NCBI RefSeq assembly: GCF_910592395.1
Contig: NC_088324.1
Location: 8,086,953 to 8,150,952, forward strand
Direction: 5' to 3'
Source of the DNA: Lineus longissimus
Taxonomy: Eukaryota > Nemertea > Pilidiophora > Heteronemertea > Lineidae
Length of the DNA stretch: 64,000 nucleotides
A model generated the notes under the pieces. That model saw only the letters and a list, made by a program, of their open reading frames with translations, did not search any database and was not told where the DNA came from. The translations under genes and the position numbers were made by a program. Positions 42,169 to 55,600 of the stretch are shown here, piece by piece; within the stretch, counting starts at the first letter, position 1, and the number at the start of each line of letters is the position of its first letter.

Positions 42169-45100
42169 ACCCCCAGCAACTATGGAACTTTGGTTGTCTT
42201 TCATGACAAACCCCTTCCTTGTAGGTTTAAATTCCTTTCAAATCTTGTGAGAGCCTTTTCTGGCAGCCCGATGATTGCACTTTGGCTAATTTCTTGCCCT
42301 GTGTGTTGAGTTCGTCTAAACCTTTTCACCCCCATTTCCCTGTATGGACTCTTCCAGGTAAAGCATTAGACAAGTCCATAAAGAAAAGTGAGGGTGTAAA
42401 GCTAAAAGGAACTAGTCCTTTTGTAAATTTTGGTAACAGGACTTGGGACAGTTGATTTGCTTCAGGAAATCGATCTGGTTCGGTTTCATTTTCATATGCT
42501 GCTAGCTTACTTTGTCTTTTCATTCAATATTGCAGTGTGCCTCCAGTATTGGATTTGGCATATCAAAAATCCTGCATGAAATAACGTCTGGAATTTTCCC
42601 TTCCTCTGAGCCGTTGACCCCAGTTTGGTTCCAGATGCAGTTGTTGTGAGTGCGGTCCAAATTGTTTTCCCCGCACTTTTAGAGACAAATGGGTGCCGAC
42701 TCGCAATGACTGCTGATGAGAGACTTTGGGGTGCAGTAGATCAGGTATCGCCACTGTACAAATTCATTGAAGATGTTGGGTTACCGGTCCCCATGTCGAT
42801 TTCATACTGAAAAGGTCGGCATTGTTTGGGAACGCAAACACGGTCCTGCTATGAGGAGCAGTAGTGTCAGATATGCTGATTTTAAAGTGAACAGTTCAAA
42901 TTGGTCTCGGTGACACTGATGGTGTAACCTTGACTGCAGGACGTTTCTTTTGGTCCTGGGTACAAGGTTGTCGGTGAAATTCTGTATTATACTACTCTAA
43001 TTTAATCATGTGAACCGTTTTGTGTATTCGCTTCCAGAGAAGTGTAAATTTATTGATAGATTTGACGGCACCCAGCTGTAAAGCTGCAAAAATAGGAAAA
43101 AATGTGACTGTGTCCTTAACATTGAAGTCGAAATGGAGCTGATAGATTTCATGGGTAGTTCGCAGAAATAGCGGTGAGAGTGTACTGTATAGGAACTTGT
43201 ATGTTTTAATAATATTCGAGGGTGAAGATTGTGTTTTGACTACATTACAAACAACTTGGAACTTCTCCTTATGAGTGTCAAGTGAAATATGGACTTCTGT
43301 GTGACAGTGTCCATCAATTTTTTCAACAAATTCTTAGATCACTTTTGTGTTTGAAAGTAGAATCTTTACGCTTCTTTCAATTTCTAGAATCACTCTCTCA
43401 ACAAAGCACACTGGTTTATTATTTTGGCTTCAGGAATGTATAGGGGAGTATATTTTTCCTGAAATATCTGAAGTGAAATTGAGGCGTTTGCAACTGTATA
43501 TTGTATGACTTTGCGTGTAGGGATGCACAGGGTGGCTCAATAAAGTGTCCCAATTGTCATGAAAAATCCAGAAGTACTTTATACTGTGCCACCCTGTAGA
43601 TTAGCAAATCTGAGACGAAACAAGTAGGGGTCGATTATTGTTACTATGGTTACTGTTCAGTGTCCTTATCTATATTTTGTGCTATTTTTAGCCTTGCCAG
43701 AATTGAAGGTTTGGTCCATGTGGAGTTTGCCTGAAATTGCCTTTGTGTTGTTTGGTGGGGTTGTCTGAGGGACTTGATAGATGAGTTGCTTGGGCCAATG
43801 CAACCAGAAAAAGGTACAAACAATCCTAAAACTGTGCATTTGTCTGTGGACACGCCATGGCCTAGGATGCAGACAACTGCAAAATCACTTGATTGGCGAT
43901 TCAGGCAACCGTGTCTGGAACGAACTTTAGGGTAAAATTTGGCATAATTAGCTGTGGTGTCATTGTGGGAAAATATTAATATATACTTGAAAGTTTTTAA
44001 ATCTGCTTTTGATGGTTTATGCTAAAATTGGATAAATTTACCGCAAGAGTACAAAACTACAATGTCAATAGTATGGCAACACAGATATTTTCAACATTTG
44101 GAAATATTTAAATTTCGGTTGACCTACTTACTTCACTAACTTAATGAGGCAAATATTTTTGAATATGGTTATGCATGAATATTTTGGAAAGCTTGTCCAT
44201 AAGAGTTTTCGAGCAAGTTTTTTGCAGAGGGAACTGACTGTCAGACAGTCACCTACTGACATTTTGCCGATACTTTTTTTTCAGCAAACGAACTAGCCCG
44301 GTTGAACCCTCACGTGGAGAATGCCTTCTGTAAAATTGCAGAGAAAACTACATGTATATTCATAGGTCTCTCTGGTATCATGCAGTCATGGCAAAGTTGT
44401 TGGATGGCATGTTCCAATAAGTTTGTGAAGTCTCCCATAGTCTTTCCCTAGCATTAACGCAGTGGAAAAGTGCACCGAGCTATTCTGTAAAGCGCCAAAT
44501 TTTCCTCCTCATTTTATTTTAGGGGATTACGCAAATGATATCGATTTGCCAAAAAATGAACTTCAATGATTCTTTTCTCTACAGGGTAAACCAAAAAAAT
44601 ATCTATTGTAGCCTATTCAATTTTGTTGGCATTCCTACTGTTCACAAGAATTGAAGTGCAGTGGTAACGCTCAACTATATAGCTTTGTACGCTTATCTGC
44701 CGATATTAATGTCGTAAAATCTTGAATTCCTCTCCTGAACATCCTGGTGTGTCACACTTCAAACCAACATCAGCTCTTGACATATTCTTGTGATTTTCTT
44801 TTGACACTGAAATATATTTATTTACATATAATATGAAAAGATCTTGTGTTTGTTAATACATTTTTTCTTTCGCTTGTTTTTCTTTGAAAAATATTCAGGT
44901 GTATCAAGAAAATTTCAGAAAGTGTTTTTCTTACCTAAATCACATATTTGGAAGAAAAACATCCCGAATTATGACCGTGTTTTGGACTAATTTGAAAGCT
45001 TTGTTGGACAAACTTTGAAGTTACGATCACCAGTGTGGTTCGGGTGAGGAAATCAATGAAATTTACTCTTCTGAAGTTTTCTCAAGTGAAGGCACTGAAT

Positions 45101-45246
45101 ATTCAGTAGGCCAGATACAGTTGGGCCGGATTCAGTCACAGAAAAGTTGAATTTGTATTCATGGAGGCTACAATACATGTGTATACAACTGAATAGATGT
45201 TTTCCCTTCTCAATACTTCCAACACTATTCAGGCGTTGAACACTAT

Positions 45247-45360
45247 TGGATTTTTCAAGGTGGAGTCCACTATAGGCTACTGTCCACCTTTGACATGTAG
45301 GAGGGATCTTTAACTTGCCCTGATAGAGACACTCGCGAACAAGGTAGCTTGTAGTCCCAA
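45247..45360 (-). mobile_element. SINE body fragment, reverse orientation
   Basis: The plus strand has tggagtccactataggctac, tgtccacctt, gatctttaacttgccctg and agagacact. These are the reverse complement of the SINE body at 24200-24310. The tRNA-like head is not recognisable here. Confidence 0.75.
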
Positions 45361-45656
45361 GTTATCTTGTATCGTACAATAGCCTTCATGAACACGTCCT
45401 TCGAGGAATTTAAATCGACGCCAGATTTTGGCAAAAAATTTCCATATCTTGTATACGGTTACACCAGCGCATTGATAAGTAACCAAGATAACCAAGCACT
45501 AACCATGGTATACTTACTCGTGCGCTTACATAACCGGTACAAAATCGAGAAATTTTGTTCTTTGCCAACAGCGATGCTGACATACATAGTCATCAGAGGA
45601 ATATTGGTTGCACTATTCAATGCAAATTATATACGTATCAGTACTACTGATGTAAC

Positions 45657-45757
45657 GTTGCGTGATATTGTATCGCCACGTCGTGAAAAGATTGTGCGTT
45701 ATGTCCCATCTTTTTAATTGAAGTCAACGTTGTGACGTAAATGGCGATATAGCGCAA
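45657..45757. mobile_element. GTTGCGYGATATT-ended MITE, copy 2
   Basis: The left end gttgcgtgatattgtatcgc is the reverse complement of the right end of the copy at 33168-33295. The right end here is ggcgatatagcgcaa. The interior is diverged (gattgtgcgttatgtccc). Confidence 0.7.
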
Positions 45758-46554
45758 AAGAATCATCGAATCCGGGGCTGTTTGCCGCTCTGTCCTTAGC
45801 AGGCCGAGCGCAGCTCCGTGATACTCCAGAGTGCTTCTCTTGTGACTTTTGGTAGGAGTTGAACTCGAGGACCAAGGTGTAAATCTGATAGATCAGTTTG
45901 TGGTGTATTCTGAGGTCCGATTATGGAGCTTGGCCTACCTTCCTATTGCCTATGAAACCTCCGAGATAATGAAAAGTCCCGTCAGATTTTTGATCGTGTT
46001 GAGTGTCATAACAAGACCAATTTTGTATATATCAATATTGTTGTATCATATAACCATTTTGTTTATTCATGTAAATATAATGAAATTGATATAAATCAAG
46101 AAATGCTGTGTATGAATTTTTTATAAGAATTGCTTCCGTGTTGGCAGGGTAGATGCTCTAGTTTCACCCCTGTAAGACCAGTTCAAGCCAGATTTTATAA
46201 GCACAATGGTCATTCGATGCCATTTCACATGTTCAGTTTGGATAGACAAGGCATTGAATTGGCGACACCAAGTTGTCCGATAGTCATGACGTCATGATGC
46301 AATTTGCCTTGTTTAAATGTTGGTGTAATCAAGGAACTGGTCTTAGATTGGTGAAACTAGAGTATATGCAAGTGAGGTGAGGTGTTGCAGTATTAATTGT
46401 ACCACCTTGATACCTTGTTGTGCGACAGAAGTCGACTGTATTGATTGGTCAAGTTGAGTAAACTCTGACTACTCGGACAAAATAGATATCTGATGTCTTC
46501 TCTTTTCTGGAATATTTCCCTCCGAGGTAAACAGCAAGAAGGCAACTGAATAAA

Positions 46555-49538
46555 ACCAAAATGCAACGCTTTGTATTTTATGTAAAATTTTATTCACTTC
46601 ACCATGTGGACTTTGAGAAGGTAAACAAAAACACAAAAATTTTGAAGCAAACAGTGAGAATTTAATCTGTGTAGGATGTTCCCATGGTTACAATACCCAT
46701 GGTACATGTTAAGATTGGCCTAGTGGCATATTACTTAAATCTGAATTAAAGGGGCTGAATACGAATTTGTGAAGGCACTTATGTACATCAGATGACTCTG
46801 TAAAGTATAGCACAGAAAAAGTGAGCAGAAATTTAGACCCTCCTACATTTGACCCTGTCCAGACCTTTGGCCTCCTGCATTTGACCCTGTCTCAACCTTA
46901 TGCGATGAACATTTTATAAAGCAATAACAGCAGTAGGCCTATGTATCATATCAGCAATTTGGAGGAATTTTGTTTCAGCAGCTTTGTTGTAAGAATAAAT
47001 CTGTTATGGTGCAATAACCCATCACCACAATTACCCCCAACTACTCATCCAGATAGTTCTTTTTGCGGTGAAAGGGTTAAGCAGCAAATTACAGAATTTT
47101 AAACTTGACACACTTGTACGTATTTAAAAACTTTCATTAAAAGAAATTAAATGATATACAGATCACAATACTCATATATATTTTCCAAAATCTGAACAAA
47201 ATTCAGAAGTAAAACTGATATTTCAAACAAATCCACACACATCAAAAACATCGGCAAACGAAAAGAGAAAATATTTGCTTGGTGACACACTAACTTAAAA
47301 CCTTGACCCTAAACACTAAAAACTATGAATTATACATATACAAAAATTTAACTCGAAGTAGATCAATTTGTTTATCAGCAGTACAGAAAAAAGTATATAG
47401 ATATTTACAATCATATGCACAAATAATAAGTTTGCATATTCGATTAGAATTGAGACAAAAGTGAACGTAACATTGTTCCATCTCTCAAATTCTCCTTCTA
47501 AACTGCAGTTCATTAGAGGCAGTACTCATCTCCGTATACCAGCAGATCTGCTTCGAATCTACCTGTTTACCAATGACATAATCAAGCAGCATGTCTATTT
47601 TTGTATGGTTACTGGGGAGAACCAGGCAAACTTCTGTAATACTATCCTCAAGCTCACGATCATAAGTTTGTTTGGGGTGATTGGCCAGTTGGATACTGCC
47701 TCTAAAAACTGCTGAACTAAGCCACTGCTCCAAACCAAGCATTTTACAGAGCAATTAGAAAATATCGACAACAACACCATTGGCTATGTAAATAACTAAA
47801 GTGGTACACCACACTGGACAACATCCCAATATTTCAAACCCATCTCGTTCCTCCCAGAAGATCTTGGACCCTATGACCATGATAAGGAATTCCATCCGAT
47901 ATCTAACGGATGGCATTTCATACTAATCATATTGGGATAGATTTCCATACTCATATATTGGGATAGCAATCCATACTAATCATAATGGGATGGCATTCCA
48001 TACTTGATATATTGTAATGAAAAACACCAAGAACATCGATGACCTGTCATGTTGTTAATATTGTTGCTTTAGACCATAAGAAATGACGACAAATGATCAT
48101 CCAGAATTTAGTGGATGGTTTACTGTCTCTTTCAAGATTGTATGGTAGGACGGAATATTACTGGCACAAAATTAAGAAGCCGCGCTTTGTAAGTCGATAA
48201 AGTTTTGGTATAAGCAGAAGGTAAATGCATTCTATTATCACAGTTTGTCTTTGGTTGTTTAATCATGTTAATTTGCGGAGCCGATCAAAAACGAGATTTC
48301 AAATTGTTCGAATCTGTCTCATGATTCAAAATTGAGAAATATTTGCTACCACATTTTATGATATACACTATGATGTTGATATTAATTTGATGTAGGTTTT
48401 GAAAGATACATTCAACTAAAAACAAATAGATCAATATCACAAAATATTGGGACGGAATTGTGAAAAAGTGATGTATATATGTATATGTATAGTTGATGGC
48501 GATTACACAGAAAACCTTATAAGATTATTACAACAATTCGAGGATAAATTTATGGTACATACATGTATCTACCGATCAAAAACAAAAACTTGAAAAGCAG
48601 TGGAGACACATAGATCAAAGTATATTCTTCTCGAGTTTAATACTGACAAAACCAGAAAGAGATCTAACCAAGAAGCACATTTTCAAGACTGTAAAGTTTG
48701 ATATATTCATAAAAAGCCGGCGCAAAAGTCCTCTTGCCATCCCAGAGAATTCCTTGAAAACCAAGAAACAACCACGAATTGCATACTGTATCTTGATATT
48801 AAAACTCTTCACACGGATCACACTGGCTCTGAATAAACTCAAACCACGAGTTCTTGGAATCTTGGTCAAAAGTCAGCACTAGATCATAAATTTGCTCCAT
48901 TATAACAAATTGAATAAAGTCTCAACCAGATTTGCTCAATGATATCAAATCGAAAAACATCACAACCTTAAGCTGCTGGTCTTTTGAGATCAACATAATA
49001 CACTCCACTTCAGAAAACATATTCAATTATATACATGCAAGTAAGAATTAATAAAGAGTTATCTGTATCAATTCTTGACGTAAGTAGTATCACAGATATT
49101 AGAAGTCAGGCACCAAGCGCTTCAAAATACATAATTGGAAAACATAGAAAACAGCAGTGATTGTACATAGGGCCTTATGACCTTGCTCAACTAAGCTTTA
49201 TCTCCTTCAGTAGATTTCACTCACAATAGTAGTGATAGGACTTAATGCATTTCTTTGACATTACTGCAAATACCAATTGAGTACCCCTGTCCAGAGGACA
49301 AACTCCATCGCTTGTCCAGCGAATGCACTCGTGGCCCTTCAACCAGTGAATCTTGTAATAATCAAAGATTCAAATAAGATGTAAATACTCTTCAGCATAC
49401 AACAGTAGTGAATGAAAACAGACATTAATACCTTAGTTCAAAAAGTGTTTTTTCTAAATTCGAAACGGTTATTCAATTGTATAAATGTACAACATTGATA
49501 TGATGTAAGAAAGACACAGACATAACGAAATGAAATAT
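46555..49538. other. Convergent intergenic region with one unassigned open frame
   Basis: The region between the convergent Rab14 and tektin-like genes is AT-rich and has no exon with recognisable splice sites or family motifs. The longest minus-strand frame, 47754-47485 (89 codons, starting MLCKMLGLEQW), has a fairly protein-like composition but no family resemblance that I recognise. An imperfect ~40-bp repeat with gggatagc.ttccatact lies at 47905-48012. A minus-strand AATAAA near 46586-46591 could end a long tektin-like 3' UTR. Confidence 0.4.
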
Positions 49539-49544
49539 TTTATT
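49539..49544 (-). terminator. Polyadenylation signal for the tektin-like gene
   Basis: AATAAA on the minus strand (TTTATT on plus), about 140 bases after the stop codon at 49686. It is a reasonable 3' end for the gene. Bases 49545-49685 would be its 3' UTR. Confidence 0.5.
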
Positions 49545-49685
49545 CAAAATCACTGATCTCATTTTTGAAATTTGAATACAACCTCAGTTGTACGCAATCT
49601 TTACTATTCCGGTCTTTGTAACCATGGAGAATTGCTATCTATGGAACAGAACGCAAAATAAAATTTTCGAAGATATTACGCAGAT

Positions 49686-52600
49686 TTAAAACGCCTCGCC
49701 CATCGCCCAGCGGTGGTTGGCACGTCGGCGCCGTAGGCGAAGGACGCTCGAATCGACGCTGTATCCTTCCTTCTTGTCGCGGATGTTCTCCGCAAGGCGT
49801 GCTTGCGACAGCTTCAGTAGACCGATGTTGCGGTTGGTTGCGATGAGTGACTCGGTGAGACCATCACCAGCCTGAAAATACAAGTAATACAGTCATTATA
49901 ATCGTCTTCACACTGCGGTACAACTTTCAGAAAAGAAACAGCGCTGATGACACTGTCACAGCAAAAGATGCCATTTTAGACATCTACGTCTTTGAACCAC
50001 GTGGTCACTTTGTTGCCGGGAAATGGCAAAGTGGGGAGTGGCCATGTGAACCATGACCTTATCCAAATGTGGCACACTTTCTTGGCGACACCAACAGGGT
50101 CAAGGTCACAGACTGACCTCCAGATTTCCTAAGCGTTTCTTTCTCGACGGGACTCCTTTTCTTGCAAGGAGCAACCCCGTAGCAGATTGATCTGTCCATT
50201 CCGACAGAAGCTTACCTTGACGATTTCTTGTGCCTCGGGCATCTGTGTGCCCGGGTGTCTCTGGAACACGCGGAAGATCGGCCTATCGAGCTTCTCCCTT
50301 GTCGTCAGGTCAGAGCTACATACTGGACCCTGGAACAAGAAACCAAGTTTGTTAAGGCATAGAATCGTTGACAAACAGTCAAATCTCATGGTGATGGTAG
50401 TCCTGAGAGATGAGGGAAAATCCAAAGCAAATTCTATTGCGTCTTAACCTTTTTGAATTCGGTCCTTATTGTACTCAGGTAATGCATTGCAAGACTTCCC
50501 TTGCACACATTTTGGGCGCATGTTTCAAAAGTAACGTCACAGGTGATCTGACATCTTTAGTGCTCCTGTAGTGCTGGTAACGTTGTGATCTGACATCTTT
50601 AGTGCTCCTGTAGTACTGGTAACGTCGTGATCTGACATCTTTAGTGCTCCTGTAGTGCTGGTAACGTCGTGATCTGACATCTTTAGTGCTCCTGTAGTGC
50701 TGGTAACGTCGTGATCTGACATCTTTAGTGCTCCTGTAGTGCTGGTAACGTTGTGATCTGACACTCTAGTGCTCCTGTAGTACTGGTAATGTCGTGATCT
50801 GACATCTTTAGTGCTCCTGTAATGCTGGTAATGTCGTGATCTGACATCTTTAGTGCGCCTGTAGTGCTGGTAACGTCGTGATCTGACATCTTTAGTGCTC
50901 CTGTAGTGCTGGTAACGTTGTGATCTGACACTCTAGTGCTCCTGTAGTGCTGGTAATGTCGTGATCTGACATCTTTAGTGCTCCTGTAGTGCTGGTAATG
51001 TCGTGATCTGACACTCTAGTGCTCCTGTAGTGCTTGTAATGTCGTGATCTGACATCTTTAGTGCTCCTGTAGTGCTGGTAACGTTGTGATCTGACATCTT
51101 TAGTGCTCCTGTAGTGCTGGTAACGTCGTGATCTGACATCTTTAGTGCTCCTGTAGTGCTGGTAATGTCGTGATCTGACACTCTAGTGCTCCTGTAGTGC
51201 TTGTAATGTTGTGATCTGACACTCTAGTGCGCCTGTAGTGCTGGTAACGTCGTGATCTGACATCTTTAGTGCTCCTGTAGTGCTGGTAACGTTGTGATCT
51301 GACACTCTAGTGCTCCTGTAGTGCTGGTAATGTCGTGATCTGACATCTTTAGTGCTCCTGTAGTGCTGGTAATGTCGTGATCTGACACTCTAGTGCTCCT
51401 GTAGTGCTTGTAATGTCGTGATCTGACATCTTTAGTGCTCCTGTAGTGCTGGTAACGTTGTGATCTGACATCTTTAGTGCTCCTGTAGTGCTGGTAACGT
51501 CGTGATCTGACATCTTTAGTGCTCCTGTAGTGCTGGTAATGTCGTGATCTGACACTCTAGTGCTCCTGTAGTGCTTGTAATGTTGTGATCTGACACTCTA
51601 GTGCTCCTGTGGTGCTGGTAATGTCGTGATCTGACACTCTAGTGCTCCTGTAGTGCTTGTAATGTTGTGATCTGACACTCTAGTGCTCCTGTAGTGCTGG
51701 TAATGTCGTGATCTGACATCTTTAGTGCTCCTGTAGTGCTGGTAACGTCGTGATCTGACATCTTTAGTGCTCCTGTAGTGCTGGTAACGTCGTGATCTGA
51801 CATCTCTAGTGCTCCTGTAGTGCTTGTAACGTCGTGATCTGACATCTTTAGTGCTCCTGTAGTGCTGGTAACGTCGTGATCTGACATCTTTAGTGCTCCT
51901 GTAGTACTGGTAACATTGTGATCTGACACTCTAGTGCTGCTCTAGTACCAGCACAAACCATGACCCCCCTTCCCAAAGATGCCAAAGTGACTATCATGTG
52001 AACAAAAAATGACAATCGAATCTACTCCTTACCATAGCGTTTCCCCTGGCCTTCTCCGTTGCATCGTACCAGCGCTGTGCACGATGGACAGCATGACGGT
52101 TCTCTCCGGAGCCAACATTCAAGTGTTGCTGGAATAAGAAACGTCATATGAAACCATGGGTATGAGACTACACATATTTACAAGTAAACAGATCTAACCC
52201 CACAATCAGACATTTTCATTCATAATGACCTGTGGTAAAGACATCTGGCCCTTGAACAAAGACATAATTTTTTAGTTTAAATGGTGAGCTCAGTGGTTGA
52301 CGTTATACTGTGAACTGCCAACATTTTATGTTAAAGAGTACAGTAGAACCGCTCTTCGCGGACACCTCTAAAGGCACCTCTCTATAAAGGCCACTAATTT
52401 GGTCCCAAATTGGGTGTTTCCATTCAATTTGACCTCTCCAAATCAGGACACCTCAATATTAAGACAGGACTTGTCAGTCCCGAGGGTGTCCTGAATAGAG
52501 AGGTTCTACTGTATTTGAATTATGATAACGTACCCTCAAAGTAACCGTCTCCGACAGCTTCTGCAGGAGTCCGTCGTTGACCGACGCGTGTGCTGCTTTC

Positions 52601-55600
52601 TGGAGGTGGTCGGTCTTCATGATCGCTTCGTTCAATTCCCGCCTCAACATCGCCGACCTCGCCCTGGCGCCATTGGCCTCCTGTAGAGCTTGCTCCGCCT
52701 CGGGCGTGAACGAACCGAGGGGATCCGCGGGCGGGAGATTATCCTTGCTGATTGGCTTCTCGAAGCGGGCGCTGAAGGAGCCACCGAGGCGGGAACCGGG
52801 CCGCGGGGAGCGGTACGTGTTCGGTGCGCTCTGGGGGACGGACGCCATGTTGTGGCAGATGAGATCGAGCACGCGGGAACGCTCCCTGAGACATGTGGCG
52901 AGCCTCTTCCTGGCGCTGTCTAACACCTGAAGAGAAAGAAGACCACAATGTAAAGCAGGCCGGGATTTGCCAAATGTCAGAAATAGACTGCACTACAAAC
53001 TTTTTTCCGGCTGATTCTGTTCTGCCATTCAGTCAACGTGGTAAATTCACCAGAATGGTAGGTCACATATGAAATTAACCACAGAATTTGTGCAAGGGGG
53101 TTTATCAATGGGTAAAGCCTTTTTCAGTAAGAAATGACCCTGGCAACTGACGAAAAGTTTAACCTTTCTTGGCTTCAAAATACTTTTGCGGCAGTTCCTA
53201 ATTCCTAAGAAACTAGCAAATTCATAAAGCCTCAAGGAAAAGATAAGCATCAAAGAAGACGTCACACTATAACATTAGCTCTCTCAGCACAGAAGTATTG
53301 AAATAAAGCACTCAAGATCTTGGAGACAGAATGAAAGCCTCAAAGCGTTTTACCGAAAATATATCAGACAAACTCACTTCTTTACTGTGTGGACGCTATT
53401 CAGCCACTTTTGGTGCCTCTGTTTCACATCGGCCAACTGCACATGATATACGCCTATTTGTACAGGCCCTTTCTACCGGCTTATAGCGTCAACACAGTAT
53501 TTTTTTGGCCGTTCCTAATATCAAGCTCATGCAACTGGCTTTTTGCCATCACTATCTATATACAATGTAGTTTTGCATTAAAAAGCGTATAAACATACAG
53601 TACTATAGCAATACATTCGTCACAAATTTACACACAATGTATCATCTCAATTCTATATTAGGGACAGACGATTAACAATTGACAGAAAGCGTTGAGTTTC
53701 GATCAAACCCTGTCTGTCATAACATGTACTCTAAAAGCCCAGGACAGAATGTTACACAGTACTTATAGACAAATACGCACTGGCACCGGGGTTGGAACTC
53801 GCCCATTCTGAAAATAATCCATCAATGTTGGTTACAAATATTTTGTTATCCAAAACAATATTTTCATTCTGCTTTCAATGTTTGTTTGTGTCTTGACCAA
53901 ACTATTGGGAACTACCTGTCTGATGAAGCCCACAGTTTGATTGGTCAAGGTGCGTGTCGCCCTCAACCCCCCCCCCCCCCCTCAATTTTGTGAAAATCAT
54001 GCCGACCATGAAGTGTACGTTGAAACTCTACGGCCTAAACTGGGATACTGACAATAAATGTCTACGTGTGGCGCTGGGCGCCCATCGCCAGCACCCAGGA
54101 CCTGCCCCTGACCACCCTTCCAGAGAATGAATTAGGCATATTACCTATTACCTGTGATATTGAAAGTGGCCGGCCAGGGGAGCATATCTTAATATTTCAA
54201 TGCTTTAGAGCATGTCTTTCATAATGATATGTGTTGTGCAAAAGATATGGTATGGAATACAGTACATAAAGTCCATAATCCTACGCCCATGCCATATGGC
54301 ATTTTTCCCGCCGTAATTGAATGATGCCATTGGTAACCCAGGCCCAACAAACCCAACGACCCAGTAAAGTAGTTGGATTATCCACAAATAAACAGGCGGG
54401 GATAATACGTTATTATATTCGGCCGCACATTGTCGCCTGTCAATAGGGTATAGAGGTGTCTGAATATGATATTTTGACGTATACGTATCGTCATTTGATA
54501 AGATGGGGTAGATTTGATATCGATCTTACGAAAGTGCGTTTGGTGACCCTTGACGCGGGATAAATAGAGAGGCCAGACGTACTTATCACTTAACGAAAAG
54601 TTAGTCAACAAATGAAACCTAAACTAATTCTCAAAGTTATTACAACTATTCCACGCACCTGTAACTGCTGTTGGACTAGTTTCAACTGAGCTTCTAAGAT
54701 CTTCTTCAAATTGAGGAGATGTTGACGTTCAGCATTCAAGAGGTCGTCTGCTCCATCTTGGTCCTGTAAAGAGAAAGTTTTGCATTGTTTAAAGGAAGAC
54801 TATAGGCAGGAGCCAAGAGGGCTTGACTAAGTTACATGAAGTCATCAATAGGGGTCTCTTCAGGACACAGGGGTACACCTCTAACCTAGTGGACTCAAAC
54901 AATTGGCAAATTCCAGAACGGGATATAAGTGTTGTATAATTATGATGAATTTAAAGTTTCATGCTATACTCTCCCTTTAAGTATAACAATTTATGATGAG
55001 ACTACAATTTCTGCTCTATACCCCATTATAATCAACCAGTAATCTGTGTGCTTTCTGGTTTACAATCCCAACAGGCCACAATTAGCACTTTCATTGTTAG
55101 GCAATAAAGATCTCAGTAAATCCATTGAGGCCTTGTTTATCAACCTTATCACGATAGCTGCTGTGATAAAACGTATCTAAATAGACACACATTGATAAGA
55201 AAATAATAACACGTGGAGAGCATCTGAGACAATTCTCACCTTGAAATAAAAAACTCAAGCTGAACACCACACAAACACGCCAAACATCGTAAAGCAAAAA
55301 AACATTCAGAACCAATCGTCATTTTTCTACGAGATTCTGTGGGTGTTGGCACTGATAATGATGCAACCTCACTCGATTTAGGAGGCGTAAGACTTCACCT
55401 TCTGATAAAGTGGACATGGACCTCGATGGGTTTTCGACCCTTTTGGGAAGAATAGGTGTGTCGGGCATTCTCCCAGACCCAATTGCCCAGCTCCCTACCT
55501 AAATTATACAACCCGGGTTGGTCAGTCCTATGGCTGCTTTCCAAAAAAAGACAGCTTTACCTTTTTACTATTTCCATCACAGCAATAAGTATGTAGAGGA

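Larger units (their letters stand above)
40343..46554 (+). other. RAB14: Rab14 3' UTR and downstream region
   Basis: No coding exon is seen. Candidate polyadenylation signals AATAAA on the plus strand occur at 43539-43544 and 46549-46554, so the 3' UTR may be 3-6 kb long, if either is used. The stretch contains an inverted-repeat element (41293-41381), a poly-C run (42145-42168), a reversed SINE body (45247-45360) and a MITE (45657-45757). Confidence 0.45.

Noticed and set aside
47485-47754. 89-codon minus-strand frame in the convergent intergenic region treated as a gene
   Set aside because: Composition is acceptable, but there is no recognised domain, no neighbouring exon and a likely 3' UTR location. 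It is mentioned only within the region entry.
50537-51929. Minus-strand frames encoding a 14-residue repeat (MSDHDVTSTTGALK)
   Set aside because: They come from the 42-bp minisatellite. Single-base length variants (41 bp) break the frame repeatedly, and the flanking tektin-like exons splice across it in phase without it.
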